From Thiobacillus denitrificans (lineage in GTDB: Bacteria; Pseudomonadota; Gammaproteobacteria; Burkholderiales; Thiobacillaceae): a DNA stretch of 43,416 nucleotides. The stretch's first letter is position 1. Each line of letters starts with the position of its first letter. A program made the position numbers and the translations under genes. The notes under the pieces are model-generated. The model was not told where the DNA came from. It did not search any database and saw only the letters and a list, made by a program, of their open reading frames with translations. The DNA is taken from contig DDRS01000016.1 of NCBI GenBank assembly GCA_002343685.1, positions 1-43,416 of the forward strand, written 5' to 3'. This document shows positions 6,736 to 15,519 of this stretch, piece after piece.

Positions 6736-7182
6736 CTAGATGCGCGGCCCCCCGCGCCGGTTTTTCACCCGGCTGAGCAGCAGCTTGCAGTTGACCTTGA
6801 CGACGTGGCGGCGCGAGAACAGGTTGCGCCGGACGAAATCCTCGAGCGCGTTGTTGTCCTCGGTCAGGGTGTGGATGTGCAGGCTGGTCATGTCGCTCAT
6901 GATGTAGAGACTGCGGACCTCGGGTTGCCGTGCAAGGTCTTCGGCGACCATTTCGATTCCCTGCGGGTCGACTTCGACATCGAAGAAGGCCGAGACAATG
7001 GTGCCGACCTTTTCCGGGTTCACGATGACGGTGAATTTCTCGATGACGCCATCGTCGATCAAGCGTTGCACCCGGTCGCGCGCATGCACCCGGGAAATGC
7101 CCAGTTCGCGGGCGATGTCGGCAAAGCTCATGCGGCCGTCGTCGACCAGCATGGCGAGAATCTTCTGATCCAGATCGTTCAT
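6736..7182 (-). CDS. Lrp/AsnC family transcriptional regulator
   Basis: The 148-residue product has an N-terminal winged helix-turn-helix (about residues 1-60; LDQKILAMLVDDGRMSFADI, then RELGISRVHARDRVQRL). A RAM-type ligand-binding domain follows (about 65-140). Regulators of this family bind amino acids or related metabolites and control nearby transport or catabolic genes. It is the last of eight same-strand genes, 21 bp after the TauE gene, so it probably senses a product of the peptide-uptake operon. The SRVHARDR recognition helix differs from that of Lrp itself, so the effector cannot be named. The 3' end borders decayed DNA. Confidence 0.85.
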   Translation of the reverse strand: MNDLDQKILAMLVDDGRMSFADIARELGISRVHARDRVQRLIDDGVIEKFTVIVNPEKVGTIVSAFFDVEVDPQGIEMVAEDLARQPEVRSLYIMSDMTSLHIHTLTEDNNALEDFVRRNLFSRRHVVKVNCKLLLSRVKNRRGGPRI

Positions 7183-7203
7183 GGGTACTTCCTCGTCAGG
7201 CGA

Positions 7204-8007
7204 TTACATCAACGCGGTCCACAGCATGCGCAGCGAGATCGCGAGCACCAGCACGCCGAAAATCCGCTTCAGCCGCTTGACCGGCAGGTCGTGCGCCAGT
7301 CGCACGCCAAGCGGGGCAGTCAGAATGGCGGCGCCGGCGATCGCCGCCAGGGCGGGCAGCGACACATACCCGAGGGTTCCACTCGGCAACAGCGCATGTC
7401 TCCACCCGGACAGGAGGAAGCCCACCGCGCCGAACAGCGCGATCGGAAAACCCAGTGCGGTGGAGATGGCGATGGCGCGCTTGAGATCGAGGTTGCAGGC
7501 GTGCAGCAGCGGGACCGTGATGTTACCGCCGCCGATGCCGAGCAGCGCCGACAGCGAGCCGATGCCCAGGCCCAGGCCCCACAATCCGCCTCGACCCGGC
7601 AAACGCCAGTGCGCGGCGGGCTTCCAGTCCAGAATGAACTGCGTACCGACGAACAGCAGGAATATCGCGAAGAACGCCTTCAGCATGTCTGCCGGGATGA
7701 ACCCCGCCAGGTAGCCACTGGCAAAGCCGCCCAGCAGGGTCGCCGGGGCCAGCAGACGCACCACCGGCCAGTCGATTGCATGGCGCTTGTGCTGCGCCCA
7801 GATCGCCGACAGCGAAGTGAAGACGATGGAAGACAGGGAGGTCCCGATGGCCAGGTGCGGGATGATCTCCGGCGACAGGCCATGGCGCTGGAAAATCCAG
7901 ATCAGGGCCGGGACGATCACGACGCCGCCGCCGATGCCGAGCATGCCGGCGAGCAGTCCGGCCGTCAGGCCCAGGGCAATAAAAGAAGCGAGTGCCAACA
8001 ATTGCAA
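7204..8007 (-). CDS. TauE/SafE family membrane exporter (sulfite/anion type)
   Basis: The 267-residue product has about eight hydrophobic segments in two similar halves, each with the family's Gly-rich signature: GLLAGMLGIGGGVVIVPALI near residue 20, and LSALLGIGGGNITVPLL near 155. Members move sulfite, sulfoacetate or other small organic acids across the inner membrane. It sits 41 bp after the gamma-glutamyltransferase gene and before the Lrp gene, on the same strand. In that setting, removing sulfite formed from cysteine or glutathione sulfur is an attractive guess, but the substrate cannot be read from the sequence. Confidence 0.85.
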   Translation of the reverse strand: MQLLALASFIALGLTAGLLAGMLGIGGGVVIVPALIWIFQRHGLSPEIIPHLAIGTSLSSIVFTSLSAIWAQHKRHAIDWPVVRLLAPATLLGGFASGYLAGFIPADMLKAFFAIFLLFVGTQFILDWKPAAHWRLPGRGGLWGLGLGIGSLSALLGIGGGNITVPLLHACNLDLKRAIAISTALGFPIALFGAVGFLLSGWRHALLPSGTLGYVSLPALAAIAGAAILTAPLGVRLAHDLPVKRLKRIFGVLVLAISLRMLWTALM

Positions 8008-8048
8008 TTCCTCATGCGGCCGTAAGCGGCCTGGTGTGTTGTGTGGGG

Positions 8049-9650
8049 TCAGCCACCGGCAGCGGCGCCGTCGCTACGCGGATCGGACGCCGCCTCGAAC
8101 GTTCCGTCGTCGAGCACGCGAATGACGCCCGCGTGCCCCATCATCTGGGCGTAGTCCTCCACCCGTTCCACCACGTGCCCGCGCCGCACGAGTTCCTCGA
8201 ACACCTCTGGCGCGAAGCGGCCTTCCAGTTTCAAGCTGTCGCTGCTTTGCCCCCAAGTGCGTCCGAGCAGCCAGCGCGGGCTGTCCAGCACCTCGGGCAG
8301 CGGCAGGCGATAGTCCAGCGCACGCGTGACGACCGCTGCCTGCGTCTGCGGCTGGCCATCGCCGCCCATCGTGCCGTAGACCAGCCGGGGCCGGCCGTCC
8401 TCCAGGTACATGGCGGGGTTGAGGGTATGGAACGGGCGCTTGCCCGGCTTCAGCACATTGACGTGCTGCGGATCGAGCGAGAACGACGTGCCGCGGTTCT
8501 GCCAGAGGATGCCGGTGTCCCCCGCCACCACGCCGCTGCCATACTCGTGATAGATGCTCTGGATGGCGCTGACGGCACGGCCCTTCGCGTCCACCACCCC
8601 GAACCAGACGGTGTCGGCCGGCCCCACGCCCTTGCCCCAGGGCGCGGCGCGGGTGACGTCGATCGCGGCCGCGAGCGCATCCACGCTGGTGGACGAAAGC
8701 AGGTCGGCGACGGGAACGTCGATCTGTTCCGGATCGGCCACGTGGCGGTCGCGTACACGAAAGGCCTGCTTGGTCGCCTCGACCACGAGATGCACGTAGT
8801 CGGCGGAGAGATGCGGATGGCGTGCCAGGTCGAAGCGGTCGAGCTGGCCCAGGATCAGTAATGAAGCGAGCCCTTGGGTAGGCGGCGGCATGTTGACCGC
8901 CCGCCCGTTCCGGTAGGGCACGCTGATCGGTTCGACCTGGCGGCAATGAAAGGTCGCCAGGTCATCGGCGGACAACAGACTGCCGGCATCGGCCAGACCC
9001 TGCGCGATACGGCGCGCGAGTTCGCCGCGATAGAAGCTGTCCGCCCCGTCCCGCTGCAGCAGGCGCAGCGACTCGGCGAGATGCGGTTGCTGGAACCGGG
9101 CTCCAGCCGGCGCCGGCTGCCCATTGGGCGCATAGATGTCGGTCAGGGTCCGGAAGCCGCCGAGTTCCGTCCACTTTTGCGTAAGGAAGTTGCCCTGGCT
9201 GGCGCTGCACGCGAAGCCACGTTCGGCATGATCATGGGCAGGATCGAGCACCTCCTGCCAGGACCAGCGCCCGCCCCACTGAGCCCGGCTGAATGCATGG
9301 GCCGCCCCCCACACCGACACCAGGCCGGCCACCGTGTTGGCGGCATGGGGGCCGCGCGCAGGAATCGCATCCAGACCCTGCCCGGTATAGAACGCCGGCG
9401 TGTAGGCCTGACCGGCGGTCCCTGCCCCGTCGAGGCCGGTCAGCTTGCCCGCCTCGTCGCTGAGCAGCCAGAAACCGTCGCCGCCGAGGCTGTTCATGTG
9501 CGGGTAGACCACGCAGAGGGTGGCGCCGACGGCGAGCGCGGCTTCGACGGCGTTGCCGCCGGCTGCGAGCACGGCCTCGCCGGCCGCCGTCGCCAGATGG
9601 TGCGGCGAGGTCACCACGCCGCGCGAGGACTTCGCATAGCGGGTCGTCAT
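8049..9650 (-). CDS. gamma-glutamyltransferase-like N-terminal nucleophile hydrolase, cytoplasmic
   Basis: The start at 9650 overlaps the stop of the ATPase gene by ATGA; the frame is open further up only by chance. The 533-residue product matches the gamma-glutamyltransferase family. It has GEAVLAAGGNAVEAALAVGA near residue 25, HMNSLGGDGFWL near 52, the predicted self-cleavage and nucleophile Thr347 in GPADTVWFGVVD, and a GTMGGDGQPQ block. Such enzymes are made as one chain and cut before the Thr into two subunits. They cleave or transfer gamma-glutamyl groups of glutathione and related compounds. There is no signal peptide, unlike the periplasmic Ggt, so it should act on imported substrate. 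That fits its place in a peptide ABC operon. Confidence 0.88.
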   Translation of the reverse strand: MTTRYAKSSRGVVTSPHHLATAAGEAVLAAGGNAVEAALAVGATLCVVYPHMNSLGGDGFWLLSDEAGKLTGLDGAGTAGQAYTPAFYTGQGLDAIPARGPHAANTVAGLVSVWGAAHAFSRAQWGGRWSWQEVLDPAHDHAERGFACSASQGNFLTQKWTELGGFRTLTDIYAPNGQPAPAGARFQQPHLAESLRLLQRDGADSFYRGELARRIAQGLADAGSLLSADDLATFHCRQVEPISVPYRNGRAVNMPPPTQGLASLLILGQLDRFDLARHPHLSADYVHLVVEATKQAFRVRDRHVADPEQIDVPVADLLSSTSVDALAAAIDVTRAAPWGKGVGPADTVWFGVVDAKGRAVSAIQSIYHEYGSGVVAGDTGILWQNRGTSFSLDPQHVNVLKPGKRPFHTLNPAMYLEDGRPRLVYGTMGGDGQPQTQAAVVTRALDYRLPLPEVLDSPRWLLGRTWGQSSDSLKLEGRFAPEVFEELVRRGHVVERVEDYAQMMGHAGVIRVLDDGTFEAASDPRSDGAAAGG

Positions 9651-10618
9651 GCTGCGGTCACCGGGAACAGGCACGCCACCTGACGATCGGCTTCGAGTGC
9701 GGTGAGGCTCGGATCGGTCGCACGGCACGCCGTCTGCACCTGCGGGCAGCGTCCGGCGAAGCGGCACCCCTGCGGCAGATTGACCGGGCTCGGGATTTCC
9801 CCGCTCAGCGACGCCTTGAGCGGCACGTCGAAACGGGGGAAGGCCTGCAGCAGCGCACGCGTATAGGGATGGCGCGGCGTGTTCAGGATGGCGTCGGTCG
9901 GGCCCTGCTCGACGATGCGACCCAGATAGAGCACGGCGATCTTGTCGCACAGGTAGCTCGCCACGCCCAGGTCGTGCGTGATGAATACCAGCGTGATGCC
10001 GGATTCGCGGCACAGGTCGCGCAGGAGGTTGAGCACCTGGGCCTGCACCGAGACATCGAGGCCGGCCACCGACTCGTCGGCCATGATGACCTCGGGCTCG
10101 GCAGCCAGGGCGCGGGCGATGGCGACGCGGCGGACCTGGCCGCCCGAGAGTTCGCCCGGGAAACGTTGCAGCAGGCCGGCCGGCAGCCCCACGCGATCAA
10201 GCAGCGCCGCGACACGCGCGGGAATATCGTGCTCCGCGCACAATCCGTGCAGGCGGATCGGTTCGGCCAGGATGTCCGCGATGCGCATGCGCGGGTTCAT
10301 CGAACCGCGGGCGTTCTGGTAGATGAACGCCACTTCGCACGCGAAGCGTTTGCGCTCCGCCGCGTCGAGCTGGGCGAGGTCGCGCTGTCCGTAGAGGACG
10401 CGGCCGTCGCTCGCAGGTTCGAGACCGAGCATGAGCCGGATCAGCGTGGACTTGCCGGAGCCGCTTTCGCCGACCAGGGCGAGCGTGTCGCCGCGCTGCA
10501 ATTCCAGGCGCACGCCGTCGAGCGCCTTGAGCTGCCGCGAGCTGCGGTTGAACCAGCCGCTACCGCGCAGCTCGTAGCTTCGTTCGACGTCCAGCAGGGA
10601 AAAAACGGGGTCTTGCAT
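9647..10618 (-). CDS. peptide ABC transporter ATPase (DppF/OppF type)
   Basis: The 323-residue ATPase has Walker A GESGSGKST (about residue 51), the signature LSGGQVRR and Walker B VIMADES followed by AGLDVSVQAQV. It ends in the oligopeptide/dipeptide C-terminal extension with CRFAGRCPQVQTAC. It would pair with the ATPase encoded just upstream to drive the two permeases. It lies 8 bp after that gene and overlaps the gamma-glutamyltransferase start by 4 bp, so the genes are translationally linked. The substrate is set by the binding protein, not by this subunit. Confidence 0.92.
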   Translation of the reverse strand: MQDPVFSLLDVERSYELRGSGWFNRSSRQLKALDGVRLELQRGDTLALVGESGSGKSTLIRLMLGLEPASDGRVLYGQRDLAQLDAAERKRFACEVAFIYQNARGSMNPRMRIADILAEPIRLHGLCAEHDIPARVAALLDRVGLPAGLLQRFPGELSGGQVRRVAIARALAAEPEVIMADESVAGLDVSVQAQVLNLLRDLCRESGITLVFITHDLGVASYLCDKIAVLYLGRIVEQGPTDAILNTPRHPYTRALLQAFPRFDVPLKASLSGEIPSPVNLPQGCRFAGRCPQVQTACRATDPSLTALEADRQVACLFPVTAA

Positions 10619-10626
10619 GGCGAACC

Positions 10627-11619
10627 CTAATCAATGAACCAGCAGGCGATCTGGCGGCCGTCGCGCGTTTCAGCCACAGGGCGCTGTTCGCCGCAGATGG
10701 CCTGCGCCCGGGGGCAGCGCGGGGCAAACCGGCAGCCGGCGGGCATGGCGTTGAGCGGCGGAATCTGGCCGGGGATGGGCACGAGCGTGCTCGAGCCCAA
10801 CTCGACGACGCACGACTTGAGCCCCTGAGTATACGGATGCAGGGGCGCGGCGAGCACGCGCTCGCTGGGACCTTCCTCGACGATCTGCCCGGCATACATG
10901 ACTGCGATGCGATCGCACACCTGCGCCCCCAGCGCCAGGTCGTGCAGCACGAAGACCGCGCTCGAATTCAGCGCGCGCACGCGGTCCAGGATCAGTTCCA
11001 TGATCTGCGCCTGGATGGTGACGTCGAGCGCGCTCGTGGGCTCGTCGGCGAGCAGCAGTTCGGGGTTGCAGGCCAGCGCGATGGCGATCATGACGCGCTG
11101 CTGCATGCCGCCGGACAGTTCATGCGGATAGGCATCCAGCCGCAGCGCGGGTTCCGGAATGCCGACGCTGTGCATCAGTTCCGCGGCCCGCTCGCGGCGG
11201 TCCCATTTCGACAGCCCCAGATGGCGCTTGAGCGGCTCGGCGATCTGCTCGCCCACGGTGAAGCACGGATTGAGCGCCGCCGTCGCGTCCTGGAAGATCA
11301 GGCCGATCTTGTTGCCGCGCAGGCGACGATAGTCCGCTTCGCGAAGCGTGACGAGTTCGGTGCCGCGGAAGCGCATGCTGCCTTCCAGCTGTACCTCGGG
11401 CGCACGCAGCAGGCCGATGAGGGCCATGGCCAGCGTGGACTTGCCGGCCCCCGATTCCCCGATCAGCCCCAGGGTTTCGCCGGAATGCAAAGCCAGGCTG
11501 ACGCCATCGAGCACCACGGCCTTGCCGCGCCGCAAGGTGAGGTTGCTTACCTCGAGCAGCGCATCCTGGCTGGCCGGCACCTCGACAGCCTGAGGGTTCA
11601 AAGCGAGCGCACGGTTCAT
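10627..11619 (-). CDS. peptide ABC transporter ATPase (DppD/OppD type)
   Basis: The start is taken at 11619 (MNRALALNPQ), where the ATG overlaps the TGA of the permease gene; the open frame extends upstream only as a shadow of that gene. The 330-residue product has Walker A GESGAGKST, an LSGGMQQR signature, Walker B LLLADEP followed by TSALDVTIQAQI, and the Cys-containing C-terminal extension (CRFAPRCPRAQAIC). It is the second ATPase of the heterodimer. Domain order and length are normal for the family. Confidence 0.92.
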   Translation of the reverse strand: MNRALALNPQAVEVPASQDALLEVSNLTLRRGKAVVLDGVSLALHSGETLGLIGESGAGKSTLAMALIGLLRAPEVQLEGSMRFRGTELVTLREADYRRLRGNKIGLIFQDATAALNPCFTVGEQIAEPLKRHLGLSKWDRRERAAELMHSVGIPEPALRLDAYPHELSGGMQQRVMIAIALACNPELLLADEPTSALDVTIQAQIMELILDRVRALNSSAVFVLHDLALGAQVCDRIAVMYAGQIVEEGPSERVLAAPLHPYTQGLKSCVVELGSSTLVPIPGQIPPLNAMPAGCRFAPRCPRAQAICGEQRPVAETRDGRQIACWFID

Positions 11620-12503
11620 CCGGCATCCTTTTGGGTGTTGGGGTCGAAGGCGTCGCGCAGGCCGTCGCCCAGCAGGTTCAGCGCCACCAGCAGAATCGCC
11701 AGGGCCAGACCCGGCACGCCTGAAATCCAGGGTGCCATGGTAATGAAGGCACGTCCCTCGGCGATCATCAGGCCCCAGTCCGGGGTCGGCGGCACCACGC
11801 CGATGCCGAGGAAGGACAGGCCCGACTCCAGCAGGATCGCGATGCTGATGCGCATGCCGGCCTGGACCAGGATCGGCGACACCACATTGGGCAGGACATG
11901 GCGCCAGATCACGGCAGCGGTTCCCACCCCCATCAGTTTCGCGGCCTCGATGTAGGGCTGGTTCTTCACCTGCAGCACGTCGCCGCGGGTCATGCGTGCG
12001 AAGGGGCCGACGAAGGACAGCGCCAGCGCGTAGACGACGTTTTCCGTGCCGAGCCCGAGCACGGCCATGAAGGCCATCGCGAGGATCAGCTCCGGGAAGG
12101 CGAGCAGGCCGTCGACGATGCGCATCAGCACCCACTCGGTGCGCCCGCCCATCAGCCCGGCCGCGAGGCCGACGGCCACGCCCACGAACAGGCCGAGCGC
12201 GACCGAGGCAAAGCCGATGATCAGCGCCAGTTGCGCGCCATAGAGCAGCCGCGAGTAGAGGTCCTGGCCGTAGGAATCCGTACCCAGCCAGTGCGCGGCA
12301 CTCGGTCCCTGCAGCGCGGCCATCAGGTCCTGGGCGGTCGGGTCATGCGTGGCCAGCCACGGGGCACACACGGCCGCGACGACATAGATCGCCAGGATGA
12401 CGAGACCGGCCATCGCGCTGCGCTGCCGCAGCAGCGGCTGCAGGAAGCGTTGTTTCCATTGCGAACCCCGGGCCAGCGGGGCGACATTTATTGCTTCACT
12501 CAT
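11616..12503 (-). CDS. peptide ABC transporter permease (DppC type)
   Basis: The 295-residue inner-membrane permease has an N-terminal cytoplasmic stretch and a first helix (about residues 28-52). A periplasmic domain with the DppC mark GTDSYGQDLYSRLLYG follows, then five more helices. The cytoplasmic EAA loop that contacts the ATPases is visible near EAAKLMGVGTAAVIWRHVLP. It starts 2 bp after the first permease gene and overlaps the next gene by 4 bp. Confidence 0.92.
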   Translation of the reverse strand: MSEAINVAPLARGSQWKQRFLQPLLRQRSAMAGLVILAIYVVAAVCAPWLATHDPTAQDLMAALQGPSAAHWLGTDSYGQDLYSRLLYGAQLALIIGFASVALGLFVGVAVGLAAGLMGGRTEWVLMRIVDGLLAFPELILAMAFMAVLGLGTENVVYALALSFVGPFARMTRGDVLQVKNQPYIEAAKLMGVGTAAVIWRHVLPNVVSPILVQAGMRISIAILLESGLSFLGIGVVPPTPDWGLMIAEGRAFITMAPWISGVPGLALAILLVALNLLGDGLRDAFDPNTQKDAG

Positions 12504-12505
12504 TG

Positions 12506-13453
12506 TCAGCGTCTCCGAAGGCGAGGATCGAGGAACTGGTAGGTCTGGTCGACGGCGAGATTGACCGCCACGAACAGCAGGCCGGTCAGCATGATGCCGG
12601 CCTGGACTACGATGTATTCGCGGTTGAGCACGGCCGTCGTGACCATCATCCCGAGACCGGGCAGCGCGAACACCACCTCGGTCATCACGGCCCCGCGCAG
12701 CATGCCGCCGAGCTGCAGGCCGATGACGGTGACCAGCGGCATCAGCACGTTGCGCATGCCGTGCACCCAGACCACGCGCCAGCCCGGTTCGCCGCGCGCC
12801 TTGGCCGCCAGGATGTAGGGTTGCCCGAGCACCTCGAGTAGACTGGAGCGGGTGATGCGCGCGATCAGCCCGACATACCAGGCACCCAGCGTAACGGCCG
12901 GCAGCGCCAGGTGCCAGAGCCCCTGCCAGAAGTCCTCCCAGGGCGCGACAAATCCCAGGACGGGGAACCAGCCGAGGTCGACCCCGAACACCCAGATCAG
13001 GATGATGCCGAGATAGAAACTGGGAAAGGCATTGCCGCCGATGGCCAGCGTGGTGGCCAGCACATCGATCCAGCTGTTGCGATAGAGCGCGGCCAGCACA
13101 CCGGTCGGAATGCCGATCAGGAGTGCAATCAGCAGCGACAGCGCGGCCAGCGTCAGGGTGACCGGCAGCGCCTGCATGACCGCCAGTTCGAAGATATCCT
13201 GGTTGGTGATGTAAGAAATGCCCCAGTCGCCGCGCACGAAATTGGCCAGCCAGTGCCCGTACTGGAACACGACGGGCTGGTCCAGGCCGAGCTCATGCGT
13301 CAGCTGGTCGTAGGAGGTCTTGGAATAATCCGAGCCCAGCATGATGCTCACCGGATCGCCCGGCGCCAGCTTCAGGAAGGTGAAGCTGGCTGCCGAGACG
13401 ATGAGCAGCACCAGCAGGGTCTGCGCCAGTTTGGCGGATACAGCCTGGAACAT
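12506..13453 (-). CDS. peptide ABC transporter permease (DppB type)
   Basis: The 315-residue permease has a first helix at about residues 9-30 followed by the DppB-like FLKLAPGDPVSIMLG. The rest is the conserved membrane domain with LEVLGQPYILAAKARGEPGW, the EAA-type loop, and RNVLMPLVTVIGLQLGGML. Its ATG overlaps the stop of the binding-protein gene (TGATG, one base shared). It pairs with the DppC-type permease to form the channel. Confidence 0.92.
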   Translation of the reverse strand: MFQAVSAKLAQTLLVLLIVSAASFTFLKLAPGDPVSIMLGSDYSKTSYDQLTHELGLDQPVVFQYGHWLANFVRGDWGISYITNQDIFELAVMQALPVTLTLAALSLLIALLIGIPTGVLAALYRNSWIDVLATTLAIGGNAFPSFYLGIILIWVFGVDLGWFPVLGFVAPWEDFWQGLWHLALPAVTLGAWYVGLIARITRSSLLEVLGQPYILAAKARGEPGWRVVWVHGMRNVLMPLVTVIGLQLGGMLRGAVMTEVVFALPGLGMMVTTAVLNREYIVVQAGIMLTGLLFVAVNLAVDQTYQFLDPRLRRR

Positions 13454-15093
13454 CAGCTCAGCCAGACGGAGTGCAGGTTCAGCAGATCAACCGGAATGTA
13501 CTGGAAGCCCTGAACCCGCTTGTGCAGGATCTTGAACACCTTCATGTGGGCGAGCACCGCGAGCGGGGCATCGGCCATGAGGATGTCCTCGGCCTTGTAG
13601 TACAGCTTCTTGCGCACCGCCTGGTTGAGCGTGTCCTGGGCATCGGAGACGAGCTTGTCGAATTCCGGGCTGTTGTAGCCGACGAAGTTCCAGGGCTTGC
13701 CGCTGTGCCATTCCGGGTAGAGGGTCTCGTCCGGATCCAGGTCGGCGATCCAGGCCTCGTCGTACATGTCGAAGTCGCCGCTGTTGCGCCGCTTGGTCCA
13801 CACGGCGCGGTCCAGCAATTCGATCTTGGGCTTGATGCCGATCTTCTCCAGCATGGGCAACAGCAACTGGGAGTTGCGCGTACCGCTGCCGCCCGAGCCG
13901 GTGAAGCCCTGGCTGACGATGTAGACCGGGTTCAGCTCACCCTGGTATTTCGACTGCTTGCGGTATTCCATCGCCTTCTTCAGGTCGAAGGTCTGGCCGC
14001 GTCCGCTCTTGGCGATGTTCTTGTCGAAGAAATCGGTCATCGGTGGGGAAATGGGACTGTAGGCGGGAATGGCCTCGCCGAAGTAGCCCTGCTTGACGAT
14101 GGCATTGCGGTCGATCGCCGCAGCGACGGCCTTGCGCAACATCGGGTCGTCGAAGGGGGCGCGGCGGTTGTTCATGCCGACGTAGCTGTAGTTGCCTTCC
14201 ACCTCGCCGTAGACCTTGAGGCTGGGGTTCGACTTCAGCTGCGGAATGAACTGGAACGGCGACAGGCTCATGCCGTCGACCTGGCCGGACATCATGGCGG
14301 CCACGGCAGCGGTCGGCTCCTTGATCAGCAGGATCTGCACACCGTCGAGATAAGGCAGGCCCGGCTCGAAGTAATCGGGGTTGCGCTCCAGCTTGATGGA
14401 CTCATTCTCGCGCCAGCCGGCGAACTTGAACGGGCCGGTGCCCACCGGGTTGCGGCCGAAGGCCTTGCCATACTGCTCGACGGCACGCTTGCTGACGATG
14501 GTGCCGGCACGCCCCGTGCTGCCGGTGAGCGCCACCGGCAGGAAAGCGTAGGGCTTGTTGAAGCGCATGCGGATGGTGTGGTCGTCGACGATGTCGATGC
14601 CGGCGAGCTGTTCGAACTTCCAGCCATGCGGCGAACCGACGGCCGGATCCTTGACGCGCTCCAGGCTCCACTTCACGGCCTCGGCATCACAGACGTCGCC
14701 GTTGTGGAATTTCACGCCCTTGCGCAACGTAAAGACGTGAGTCTTGTCGTCGGGCATGTCCCACTTCTCGGCCAGGTCCGGCACGAAGGAGACCTTCTTG
14801 CCGTCGTAGGCCACCTTGAGCAGGCCGTTGTAGATGTTGTTGAGAATCTTCACCGAGCCCAGCGAGGAGGTGAAGTGGGGATCCAAGGTGTCGACCGCGT
14901 CGACCCAGGCAAGCTTGATGGTGCCGCCCCGCTTGGGCGCCGCTGCCATGGCGTTCTGGACCAGCGCACCGCCCATGATGGCACTGCCTGCAGCCAGCCC
15001 GGCCCCGCTGCCCATCAGTTTCATGAAGCCGCGACGATTGATCCTGGCGGCCAGGACTTCGGCCAGTGTGTCCTTGTGATCCTGTTCTGACAT
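13453..15093 (-). CDS. periplasmic peptide-binding protein, SBP family 5, Tat-exported
   Basis: The 546-residue product is the substrate-binding subunit and first gene of the operon. A twin-arginine signal (INRRGFMKLMG, residues 18-28, then a hydrophobic stretch and an AMAAA cleavage site) sends it folded to the periplasm, whereas most DppA/OppA proteins use Sec. The mature part has the family-5 marks KRGGTIKLAWVDAVDTLDPH, FTLRKGVKFHNGDV and NPVGTGPFKFAGW. AGGAGA stands at 15099-15104, well placed for the start. With a gamma-glutamyltransferase in the operon, glutathione or gamma-glutamyl peptides are likely ligands, though that is inferred from context only. Confidence 0.92.
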   Translation of the reverse strand: MSEQDHKDTLAEVLAARINRRGFMKLMGSGAGLAAGSAIMGGALVQNAMAAAPKRGGTIKLAWVDAVDTLDPHFTSSLGSVKILNNIYNGLLKVAYDGKKVSFVPDLAEKWDMPDDKTHVFTLRKGVKFHNGDVCDAEAVKWSLERVKDPAVGSPHGWKFEQLAGIDIVDDHTIRMRFNKPYAFLPVALTGSTGRAGTIVSKRAVEQYGKAFGRNPVGTGPFKFAGWRENESIKLERNPDYFEPGLPYLDGVQILLIKEPTAAVAAMMSGQVDGMSLSPFQFIPQLKSNPSLKVYGEVEGNYSYVGMNNRRAPFDDPMLRKAVAAAIDRNAIVKQGYFGEAIPAYSPISPPMTDFFDKNIAKSGRGQTFDLKKAMEYRKQSKYQGELNPVYIVSQGFTGSGGSGTRNSQLLLPMLEKIGIKPKIELLDRAVWTKRRNSGDFDMYDEAWIADLDPDETLYPEWHSGKPWNFVGYNSPEFDKLVSDAQDTLNQAVRKKLYYKAEDILMADAPLAVLAHMKVFKILHKRVQGFQYIPVDLLNLHSVWLS

Positions 15094-15145
15094 GCTTTTC
15101 TCCTAACAAGTGATACGGTTTCACCAACAATGCCGGGAGAGGTTT

Positions 15146-15161
15146 AGCAAGCCGTATGCCA
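15146..15161 (-). promoter_or_regulatory. sigma-54 promoter of the peptide-uptake operon
   Basis: On the minus strand TGGCATACGGCTTGCT matches the sigma-54 consensus TGGCACG-N4-TTGCW with exact spacing: GG and GC elements in register, 14 of 16 positions counting the free ones. It lies 53 bp before the binding-protein start, giving a leader of about 40 nt, and is followed by a good ribosome binding site. The surrounding DNA is AT-rich. Sigma-54 control implies an enhancer-binding activator, for example one answering to nitrogen supply. Confidence 0.7.
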
Positions 15162-15245
15162 GCCAAAAACAATTATTCAAGCCATTGTTTTATAAGATAT
15201 TTAGTTTTTTTCAGTCGCCGTGGTCCGTTTAGGACGCCGGTGGGG

Positions 15246-15389
15246 TGCACCACGCCATCGCAGGCTGCACCACCCAAAAATCGAATCATTTGTAAGAATA
15301 AATAACGCTTGATGCTTACAAACGAGCCAGTCGCGGCGCACAAACGGGCTCGACGGCGTCGGAGCGTGGAATTTCCGGCTGTTTGTAAG
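15246..15389 (-). promoter_or_regulatory. candidate activator-binding region upstream of the sigma-54 promoter
   Basis: Two sets of repeats lie 85-245 bp upstream of the promoter. TGCACCA occurs at 15246-15252 and 15266-15272, direct copies 20 bp apart that resemble half-sites of NtrC (TGCACCA-N-TGGTGCA). TTTGTAAG occurs at 15289-15296, inverted at 15315-15322 (an 8-bp inverted repeat with an 18-bp gap), and again at 15382-15389. Their placement suits enhancer sites for a sigma-54 activator. The rest of the 15094-15519 gap holds no gene that I can support. Confidence 0.5.
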
Positions 15390-15519
15390 ATCGGCGGCAG
15401 ATGGCTGCGCCCATAGCGCGCGCCGGAATGGTGCGAGCAATGACACGCCGGTGCATGGAGAACGGTCCGCCCGACAAGACGGATAGAGATTCGCGTCAGG
15501 GCTCAGCCCGGTCGGCTGC

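Noticed and set aside
6622..8025. A 467-codon plus-strand open frame
   Set aside because: It is antisense to the Lrp and TauE genes, with Gln/Arg-rich composition and no domain.
13471..15090. A 539-codon plus-strand open frame
   Set aside because: It is antisense to the peptide-binding protein gene, which has a signal peptide, family motifs and a ribosome binding site.
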